The notes below the pieces were generated by a model. That model was not told the DNA's origin and made no database searches. It was given only the letters and a program-made list of their open reading frames with translations. Position numbers and translations under genes: made by a program. A DNA stretch of 64,000 bases from Gammaproteobacteria bacterium (lineage in GTDB: Bacteria; Pseudomonadota; Gammaproteobacteria; Burkholderiales; Rhodocyclaceae), in NCBI GenBank assembly GCA_018819515.1, contig JAHJPX010000011.1:81109-145108 (forward strand), written 5' to 3'. Positions 57,981 through 64,000 of the stretch are shown piece by piece. Numbering within the stretch: position 1 is the first letter of the stretch; each line of letters begins with the position of its first letter.

Positions 57981-59402
57981 ATGTCTTTCTATCCACGATC
58001 TCTGCTCCGGTTGGTGTTGCTTGGCAACCTGTTGATGATGCTGCCGCTGCTGGCTGCAATCGTCTATGCCGCAATTACCGTGGAGAGAATTTCCAAACAG
58101 AGCGAGTTGATGGCGGGAGAAGCCAACCGGGCCGGGCAACTCAGTTGGGAACTGCCGGAAGAACTCCGCCTTATGGAGCGCATCCTCCGCCAGTACGTCG
58201 TATTGCACGATGCCAGTCTGCTCGACGACTACGCGACTGCGCGCAGGGAATGGCGCCGTCGTGCAGCGACATTTGCCGATATTCCCTTGACGAGCAGCCT
58301 GCGGGAGAAAATTGGTGGCCTTCTGTCGCTGGAGGACGCTGCATACAGGAAACTGGGCGACTCCGGGGATGGACTGCCCGAATTGCAGGAAACAGTCGCT
58401 GCGTTGCTTGAGCGTAGTGTTGCCATGGCCGACGAAGCTGCCCGTATCGTCGATGCGGAGCGGACTTCCTTTCGCGCTCGCGCCGCCGAATTGCGCGAAC
58501 GCCTGATGATCGGCATCGCGCTGGCGCTTGCGGCGGCGTTACTGCTGTTGCTGCTTGGTCGCCGCTTGGTGGCGCGCCTGTTTTCGAGTGTGGAAAACGC
58601 CGTTCAGGTTTTGGGGGAGGGACATCTGGATCGAAAGGTCGCGTTGCAGGGGCCTGACGACGTAAAACGCATTGGAGAACGTCTGGAATGGCTTCGCTGC
58701 CGCCTGCGCGACCTGGAAGAGCAGCGAACGCGTGTCCTGCGACATATTTCCCACGAACTGAAAACTCCTCTGGCGGCCCTCCGGGAAGGCTCAAGCCTGT
58801 TGTCCGATCAGGTGGCCGGTTCGCTGACCGCTCAGCAGAATCGAATCGTCGGTATCATGCACGGCAATGCAATACGCTTACAGACCCTGATCGACGGGTT
58901 GCTTCGTCTTCAGCGGACGGAATACGCGCTTGAACGGTTCGAGCGACTGCAACTTCGCTTCGACGAGATAGTCCAGCAAGTATTGGCAACTTTTCAACTG
59001 GCGGTACGGGACAAACAACTGCGTATCATGGGAACGCTGGCGCCGTTGACGGTTACTGGCGGGCGTGAGGAGATTACAACCATCGTGAGCAATCTTGTGG
59101 CAAATGCGATCAAGTACTCGCCGGCGGGCGGCACTATTCGACTAACCCTGAGCGGGGTGGGAGATCAGGCGGTATTCGACGTCGTCGATCAAGGCCCTGG
59201 AATACCCAAAGACGATCAGGCGAAGATATTTGAGCCCTTTTTCAGGGCGCGTGGAACAGAAAAGTCCGCTACCGGCACCGGTCTGGGGCTCGCCATTGCG
59301 AGCGAGTTTGTTCATGCTCACCACGGACACTTGGCGTTGATTGAGTCGGCTACAGGGGCACATTTTCAAGTCCGCATACCGCTGACGGGGGCGCACCCAT
59401 GA
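57981..59402 (+). CDS. glrK: Sensor histidine kinase, GlrK/QseE type
   Basis: The 473-residue kinase has two membrane helices (about 8-32 and 174-194) around a periplasmic helical domain, then HAMP and kinase parts. The phosphorylated His is in LRHISHELKTPL (about residue 257), the N box is NLVANAIKYSP and the ATP motifs are DQGPGIP and GTGLGLAI. It overlaps the QseG-like lipoprotein gene (ATGA), and the response regulator follows, the same order as E. coli glrK-qseG-glrR. Confidence 0.88.
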   Translation: MSFYPRSLLRLVLLGNLLMMLPLLAAIVYAAITVERISKQSELMAGEANRAGQLSWELPEELRLMERILRQYVVLHDASLLDDYATARREWRRRAATFADIPLTSSLREKIGGLLSLEDAAYRKLGDSGDGLPELQETVAALLERSVAMADEAARIVDAERTSFRARAAELRERLMIGIALALAAALLLLLLGRRLVARLFSSVENAVQVLGEGHLDRKVALQGPDDVKRIGERLEWLRCRLRDLEEQRTRVLRHISHELKTPLAALREGSSLLSDQVAGSLTAQQNRIVGIMHGNAIRLQTLIDGLLRLQRTEYALERFERLQLRFDEIVQQVLATFQLAVRDKQLRIMGTLAPLTVTGGREEITTIVSNLVANAIKYSPAGGTIRLTLSGVGDQAVFDVVDQGPGIPKDDQAKIFEPFFRARGTEKSATGTGLGLAIASEFVHAHHGHLALIESATGAHFQVRIPLTGAHP

Positions 59403-59953
59403 GATATCGGATTCCATTCGTTGCAGTGATAGTGTGCGCCTTCGGTATGACCGCCTGCTCACTGCCGCTGCCACTCGCAAGAAACGCAGAGACGACTCAA
59501 GTAGAAGAGCTTCTCGCCCATTATCGATACATGAGCATGGCAACGCTGGACGATCAACGCAATGAATTCATAGAGGCCTCGCTGGTGTATAGGCACTCGC
59601 CGAGTGACGGCACCAGACTGCGCCTAGCGCTGGCTTTGCTGGTTCCCGGGGCACCGTGGCGGGATGACGCGCGCGCTGCTCAACTGCTTGACGCAATTGA
59701 CTCCACTCCGTCGCCGCGCCACGACTTGGTTGTCCTGCTGGAACGGATGGCACAGTTGCGACGTGATGACATAAGACGGTGTGAGCAGAAAATTGAAGCG
59801 ATCCGTGATGAACGCAGGAAGGCGGAGCAAAAACTGGAAAGTGCACGGGAAGAATGCAAGCGGGCCGATGTGTTGCAGCAGAAGCTCGACGAACTGCGCA
59901 ATATCGACCGGGATCTGAGAAACAAACGACCATCGCGACGGACAAAACCATGA
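59399..59953 (+). CDS. qseG: QseG-like outer-membrane lipoprotein
   Basis: The 184-residue protein has a lipobox (GMTAC, Cys at residue 20) and, in its last 70 residues, a strongly charged coiled coil (CEQKIEAIRDERRKAEQKLE). QseG proteins touch the periplasmic part of the kinase and control its activity. It is coupled to both neighbours by ATGA overlaps. Confidence 0.8.
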   Translation: MRYRIPFVAVIVCAFGMTACSLPLPLARNAETTQVEELLAHYRYMSMATLDDQRNEFIEASLVYRHSPSDGTRLRLALALLVPGAPWRDDARAAQLLDAIDSTPSPRHDLVVLLERMAQLRRDDIRRCEQKIEAIRDERRKAEQKLESAREECKRADVLQQKLDELRNIDRDLRNKRPSRRTKP

Positions 59954-61275
59954 AATCGCTAGGCAATGTACTGGTAGTCGATGACGATCCGGATTTGCTG
60001 GATCTTATCGGGATGAGGCTATCCGCCGCGGGATACGAGGTGACGCTGGCCTCGTCAGGCGAAGAGGCGCTTCAGTGTTTTCGGGCTCAACGGCCCAGAG
60101 CCGTAATTACCGACCTGCGGATGGACGGCATGGATGGGCACGCATTGTTCGCCCGTTTGCATGCCGAGGCGCCAACCGTACCCGTGATCATCTTGACGGC
60201 CCACGGAACCATTCCGGACGCGGTGGCAGCCACGCAACGGGGCCTGTTCGGCTTTCTGACAAAGCCATTCGACAGTCGCGAGCTGTTGGCGCGCGTATCG
60301 GAGGCCGTCGCCCTGTCGCCGACAATTGCCGCAACGGATGCCGACGGTGCCTGGCGCTCTGGAATAGTATCGGCAAGCCCCCTCATGGACGAGGTTCTGC
60401 GGAGAGCCAGAAGGGCGGCCGAGGACGGTGGACCGCTATTGATTATCGGGCCGCGCGGCTCGGGAAAGGAAATGCTGGCGCGAGCCATCCACAAGGCCAG
60501 TGCCCGGGCGGACAAACCCTTCGTTACGCTGGTATGCGGGTCGCTCCCCCCGGAAGGCTTCGAGGAAGCGCTGCTTGGAGTACCCAAAGGGAAAGGCGCT
60601 CACGGCGGGCTTTTGGCGGCTGCCACGGGCGGAACGCTCTATATTGACGAGCTTGAAAGTTTGCCGCCAATCGCGCAGGCGCGCCTTTTACCGCTTATCC
60701 GTAGAAACGATGGACCGTTCGGTATTATTCCCAGTGGTACGGGACCCGACGTACGCATCCTGGCCGCGTGCGAAACCGTGCCGGAGCGTGCAGTCCAGGA
60801 GGGGCTGCTTCGCGCAGACCTGTACTACAGCCTGGCTGCAACGACACTGGTCATCCCTCCGCTTGCCGATCGCCCTGAGGATATTTCGGAAATCATCGCG
60901 CACTGCATCAGCAGCGCCGGCGACAACGGGCGCAGCTTCTCTCCGGAAGCCCTTAAACTGTTGCAGGAAGCGCCGTGGCCGGGAAACACGAGGCAACTGA
61001 TGAGCGTGATTGGACAAGCCATGCAGCTCTCGGTCGCCGCGGTGGTGCCAGGATCCCTGGTCAGCCAGTTGCTTCGCGAGGAGAGCGAACGGGAGATGAT
61101 CTGCTTCGACGAAGCGAGGCGAGGTTTTGAACGCGAATACCTCGTCAAGCTGATGCAGACTACCAGCGGCAACGTCTCGCAGGCGGCGCGCATCGCCCAG
61201 CGCAACCGCACGGAGTTCTACAAACTGCTCGGGCGGCACGGCATAGACCCGGCGACGTTCAAGACGCAAAGCTGA
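59950..61275 (+). CDS. glrR: GlrR/QseF-type response regulator with a degenerate sigma-54 loop
   Basis: The 441-residue regulator has a receiver domain (VVDDDPDLLDLI; phosphorylated Asp in AVITDLRMDG; LTKPFD), an AAA+ domain and a Fis-type HTH (SQAARIAQRNRTEFYKLLG). Walker A is GPRGSGKE and Walker B TLYIDEL. The GAFTGA sigma-54 contact loop is missing: the stretch ALLGVPKGKGAHGGLL is shorter and different. The second Arg of the FREDLYYRL motif is Ser. It probably does not activate sigma-54 promoters. Confidence 0.85.
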   Translation: MKSLGNVLVVDDDPDLLDLIGMRLSAAGYEVTLASSGEEALQCFRAQRPRAVITDLRMDGMDGHALFARLHAEAPTVPVIILTAHGTIPDAVAATQRGLFGFLTKPFDSRELLARVSEAVALSPTIAATDADGAWRSGIVSASPLMDEVLRRARRAAEDGGPLLIIGPRGSGKEMLARAIHKASARADKPFVTLVCGSLPPEGFEEALLGVPKGKGAHGGLLAAATGGTLYIDELESLPPIAQARLLPLIRRNDGPFGIIPSGTGPDVRILAACETVPERAVQEGLLRADLYYSLAATTLVIPPLADRPEDISEIIAHCISSAGDNGRSFSPEALKLLQEAPWPGNTRQLMSVIGQAMQLSVAAVVPGSLVSQLLREESEREMICFDEARRGFEREYLVKLMQTTSGNVSQAARIAQRNRTEFYKLLGRHGIDPATFKTQS

Positions 61276-61387
61276 GCAAACGCTGTGGTAACAATCCCTT
61301 ACAACTGAATGTCGTCATTCCGGGGGGGGATTACCGTTACTCTTGTTGTCGGTCAGCGATGATCGTAACAACAACGAGGGATCAGCC

Positions 61388-61750
61388 ATGTGGAATCGTA
61401 AGCGTTCAATATTGTTTCCGCTCATGGTCGCGCTGCTTGTAGGCGGGATTGGTGCGCCGGCATGGGCGGATCGTGGTCATTCGAGAGGCCCGTCTCATTT
61501 TGGGCACCACTATCGGGGTGGCCATGGCATCGGTTGGGTACCCGGCTTGCTGCTCGGTTCGGCAATTGTCTGGGCTGCAACACGCCCCCCAGCTATTTAT
61601 GCCGCCCCGGCAGCCCCACCGGTTGTCGTCGTGCCTTCGCAGCCAGTAGAAAACTGGTACTACTGCCGTCCGGCGGGAGCCTATTATCCCGACGTTCCGT
61701 CCTGTCCGACCCCATGGGAACTTGTGCCCGGGAACGCTCCGGGGCAGTGA
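61388..61750 (+). CDS. Small secreted protein of unknown function
   Basis: The 120-residue protein has a signal peptide (cleavage near APAWA, about residue 27), a His/Gly-rich region, one hydrophobic segment and a C-terminal YYCRPAGAYYPDVPSCPTPW motif. This ending is common in small exported proteins of betaproteobacteria with no known function. A purine-rich AACGAGGGATC ribosome site precedes the ATG. Confidence 0.75.
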   Translation: MWNRKRSILFPLMVALLVGGIGAPAWADRGHSRGPSHFGHHYRGGHGIGWVPGLLLGSAIVWAATRPPAIYAAPAAPPVVVVPSQPVENWYYCRPAGAYYPDVPSCPTPWELVPGNAPGQ

Positions 61751-61773
61751 CGATGGCGTAACGGGTGTTCAAA

Positions 61774-61801
61774 CCGCGGCATATGCCGCGGTAATCTTGT
61801 T
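61774..61801 (+). terminator. Terminator after the small secreted protein
   Basis: CCGCGGCA and TGCCGCGG form a perfect palindrome, followed by TAATCTTGTTT. Confidence 0.6.
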
Positions 61802-61894
61802 TGGGGCACTGATTTGGCTACAATCGGGAGCACAACAATTCCCGTTGCAGAATCGACCCAACGATGCAGACACAACGCTGAGCGAAAGATAAGA

Positions 61895-61970
61895 TGGCTC
61901 CCCGACCTGGGCTCGAACCAGGGACCTGCGGATTAACAGTCCGTCGCTCTACCGACTGAGCTATCGGGGA
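61895..61970 (-). tRNA. tRNA-Asn (anticodon GTT)
   Basis: A complete 76-base tRNA with encoded CCA on the minus strand. TCCCCGA pairs with TCGGGGA, CTGTTAA is the anticodon loop (GTT, asparagine) and GGTTCGAGCC lies in the T arm. Confidence 0.96.
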
Positions 61971-62020
61971 ACAGGAGAGGCGCGGATATTAGACATTTCG
62001 CTTGGAACCGTCAAGCAACC

Positions 62021-63835
62021 ATGAACGACGAACTCATTTTCGTAAAGACTCTTGCCGGAGAAGACGCAGTACGCGATCGAACGCGCTTGGTCCAGCGCAA
62101 CCTTCGCATGGTGCTGATTCTGGTGGATGGTCTGACCAACGTATCAGCACTGAAGCAAAAGGCGGGTGATCCAGCGATGATCGAGACGGCGCTCGCGGAA
62201 TTGGAGCGGATCGGTCTAATCGAGTCGACGGAGACGCGCGGATCGCGAAAGGCCAACTCGATTGCCGAAGCACTTTCGATTGCTCCGAAAGAGATTGCTC
62301 CGGAAGAAACGGAAATCGAGTTGCCGTCCGATGTGGAGACGGTGATTCCGGATATTGACTTTCCGACCGTTGACACCGTTTTCGAGGAGCTTGAGGTCCC
62401 GCCAGTGCCTTCTGGCATATGGGCCGACACTCCCAACCCGACGTTGCTTCCTCAGTCAAAGTTCCTGGAATCGCATGCTGCTCCAAGGTCCGGTTTGTTC
62501 TCCCGGTTGCGGCAACGCTGGCAGCAGATGCGGGAGGAACGCACATATGAAAGAGCTTACGGCCAACCAACCAAAGCCGATGCCGATTTTCCGTCACCTC
62601 CCATACGTCTCCCTAGACGGAAACTGAAGTTAAAGCCCGTACTCCTGACCATACTGGTCGGAATTCTCGCCTTCGGTGCGCTTCGCGTCATTCTGTATCC
62701 CTATGACGAGTATCGTCCGACCGTGGAGACGCAGTTGTCCCGCATATTGTCGGACGAGGTGAAGGTCGAACGGATCACGTTCTCTCCTTTCCCTTTTCCG
62801 GCCTTCAAACTTCATCAGGTAACGATCGGCAGTGCGGCTGACGCAACGGTCGACGAGGTCGCCTTGGTGCCCGATTGGCTCGCCCTGATCGGCGGAAAAC
62901 TGTTCCGAATTGCCACGGTCAGCAATCTGCGGCTTCGTGAAGGGGCGTTCGGCAAACTGGACAAATGGTTCCTGCGGGAAAACATGGGCGATGTCGAACT
63001 GGATCGGATAGAGATACGGAATCTTTCTGTCGACCTTGGTTGGGTCGAACTCAGCGGGCTTTCCGGAGGCCTGACTCCCGGTGCGGCCGGAGTTGCGACT
63101 TTTTCGGGTGAAGCGGGGAAAGGCGGCTTGCACGTCGAGGTCGTGCCAGGCGACACCGGAATTAGGATTTCCGCGCACGCGGGCGAGTGGCTCGTACCCG
63201 TTGTCCCACCGTTCAAGGTGTCGGCGCTGGATATCAGCGGCACTTTGTTCCCTGGCCGATTGGTGCTGGACAAATTGGATGCACGCATGCTCGAAGGATC
63301 GATCGTCGGAGCGGGTACGGTGGTGTGGAAGAGTGCGCCCAAAACGACGCTCGACCTGACGCTCAAACACGTCGCAGCTGCTAGCTTGCTTACAGCAATG
63401 GAGGCGCCGACTGTCGTCGCTGGTTATCTCTCCGGACAGGTCCGATACACGACTGATGCGCCTTCGTCCAGTTGGCTGAACGGGAACGCGAGTGCAGAAG
63501 GCAGCTTTATCGTTGATCATGGAACCCTGAATCGAATTGATCTTGTCGGCGCACTCAAACCGGGCGTCCAGGGGGGCGGTCTTTACCGCGGAGGAGAAAC
63601 CGGATTCGAAGAACTTTCCGGCAAGTTTTCCTGGGATGCCAAGACGGTTCGCGTCAGCGGTGTTCGGCTATCGTCGGGGTTGATGGCGGCTTCCGGTCAG
63701 GCAACTGTTACCAGAGAAACCGGCATTGTCTCAGGCTCTACAGCGGTGGAAATGCGGGGAGCAAGCGCTCCACAAGCCTGGCTATCGATTGGCGGCAAAG
63801 CAAGCGACCCCGAACTCAAACGTGGTGGCCGCTGA
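62021..63835 (+). CDS. AsmA-like membrane protein with an N-terminal winged-helix-like domain
   Basis: The 604-residue protein has a cytoplasmic N-terminal part (residues 1-75) that looks like a small helix-turn-helix or winged-helix fold, an acidic linker, one membrane helix (about residues 207-227) and a large periplasmic beta-rich region resembling AsmA/TamB proteins (KVSALDISGTLFPGRLVLDK, LEGSIVGAGTVVWKSAPK). The role is unknown; AsmA-like proteins move lipids or affect outer-membrane assembly. Confidence 0.7.
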   Translation: MNDELIFVKTLAGEDAVRDRTRLVQRNLRMVLILVDGLTNVSALKQKAGDPAMIETALAELERIGLIESTETRGSRKANSIAEALSIAPKEIAPEETEIELPSDVETVIPDIDFPTVDTVFEELEVPPVPSGIWADTPNPTLLPQSKFLESHAAPRSGLFSRLRQRWQQMREERTYERAYGQPTKADADFPSPPIRLPRRKLKLKPVLLTILVGILAFGALRVILYPYDEYRPTVETQLSRILSDEVKVERITFSPFPFPAFKLHQVTIGSAADATVDEVALVPDWLALIGGKLFRIATVSNLRLREGAFGKLDKWFLRENMGDVELDRIEIRNLSVDLGWVELSGLSGGLTPGAAGVATFSGEAGKGGLHVEVVPGDTGIRISAHAGEWLVPVVPPFKVSALDISGTLFPGRLVLDKLDARMLEGSIVGAGTVVWKSAPKTTLDLTLKHVAAASLLTAMEAPTVVAGYLSGQVRYTTDAPSSSWLNGNASAEGSFIVDHGTLNRIDLVGALKPGVQGGGLYRGGETGFEELSGKFSWDAKTVRVSGVRLSSGLMAASGQATVTRETGIVSGSTAVEMRGASAPQAWLSIGGKASDPELKRGGR

Positions 63836-63865
63836 CGCCTGCTCTGCCTGATAGGGGATAAAAAA

Positions 63866-64000
63866 GGTTCTTCACCGAACTCCGGGGAAAGCTGAGCGGA
63901 TTTTGAGGAAGAAGTAGGCGTCATCGCGGAAGCCGTAGGCCATACGTTTGATCACCTTGATCTTGTTGTTGATGCCCTCGATGATATTGGTGCCCAGTGG
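63866..64000 (-). mobile_element. ISL3-family insertion sequence, right end (partial)
   Basis: The element starts with GGTTCTTCACCGAACTCCGG, a likely terminal inverted repeat, and contains the 3' end of a transposase gene. It continues beyond the window edge. Confidence 0.7.
63872..64000 (-). CDS. ISL3-family transposase, C-terminal fragment
   Basis: Only the last 42 residues are inside the window. They read GTNIIEGINNKIKVIKRMAY, then GFRDDAYFFLKI, the hallmark C terminus of ISL3 transposases (the E is the catalytic Glu of the DDE set). The stop lies six bases inside the element end. Confidence 0.85.
   Translation of the reverse strand, partial: PLGTNIIEGINNKIKVIKRMAYGFRDDAYFFLKIRSAFPGVR

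Noticed and set aside
61340..61375. Inverted TTGTTG...CAACAA before the small secreted protein as an operator
   Set aside because: The arms are short and far apart; such a match is expected by chance.

Overview
The window is a GC-rich bacterial chromosome segment. Gene content and order (rimP-nusA-infB-rbfA-truB-rpsO-pnp, rluB beside scpAB, a glrK-qseG-glrR set, DksA, fused pabBC, a glycine-riboswitch gcvTHP operon, C-P lyase, multihaem anaerobic respiration) point to a betaproteobacterium, most likely of the Rhodocyclaceae/Rhodocyclales. This placement is an inference from gene content; no rRNA is present. Genes are tightly packed and many neighbours overlap by 1-4 bases (ATGA, GTGA, TGATG junctions).

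Layout. 1-2,740 (minus): an anaerobic respiration operon (DUF302 protein with a polyglycine-Cys tail, octahaem c-type cytochrome, cytochrome b cut by the window edge) behind a well-placed FNR-type site. 2,743-12,189: tag, pabBC, two patatin-like phospholipases facing each other (a lipoprotein and an outer-membrane PlpD-like protein), an RlhA-like U32 protein and a DEAD-box helicase. 12,294-25,429: a large phosphonate region with phnGHIJKLM on the minus strand, a divergent phnM2-DUF1045-phnN unit on the plus strand, an AT-richer foreign-looking gene (ATC-hydrolase family), then phnC-phnD-phnE-phnO-hexapeptide transferase on the minus strand. 25,563-37,332: mixed housekeeping (HEAT protein, molybdopterin oxidoreductase, hexose-6-P mutarotase, HI0933-type flavoprotein, RbgA, long-form HisG, EttA, TonB receptor). 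37,069-42,420: glycine cleavage operon gcvT-gcvH-gcvP-ACT protein-lipoyl protein under a tandem glycine riboswitch with terminator. 42,477-57,682: rnm, yciO, M50 protease, trpS, scpAB, rluB, then the rimP-to-pnp translation/RNA operon, dksA and an HU gene. 57,730-63,835: tRNA-Val, the sensor kinase/lipoprotein/regulator set, a small secreted protein, tRNA-Asn and an AsmA-like membrane protein. 63,866-64,000: the end of an ISL3-family insertion sequence.

How the parts work together. PhnCDE imports phosphonates, PhnGHIJK/L cleaves the C-P bond, PhnM hydrolyses the triphosphate, and PhnN makes PRPP. No phnP is seen; the 2H-phosphoesterase-like DUF1045 protein sits where a cyclic phosphodiesterase would be needed. 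The gcv operon senses and degrades glycine. The right half is mainly transcription, translation and chromosome maintenance.

The most unusual feature is a family of short palindromic repeats scattered across the window, in a form of about 97 bp (three copies) and a form of about 24 bp (ten copies). Many copies lie inside protein-coding genes without breaking the frame (pabBC, rlhA, the DEAD-box helicase, the HI0933 flavoprotein, the ACT protein, gcvP, gcvT and truB), much as Rickettsia palindromic elements do. The short form looks like an internal deletion of the long form: both share the GGCGT...GGCTGAC end and the terminal T run.
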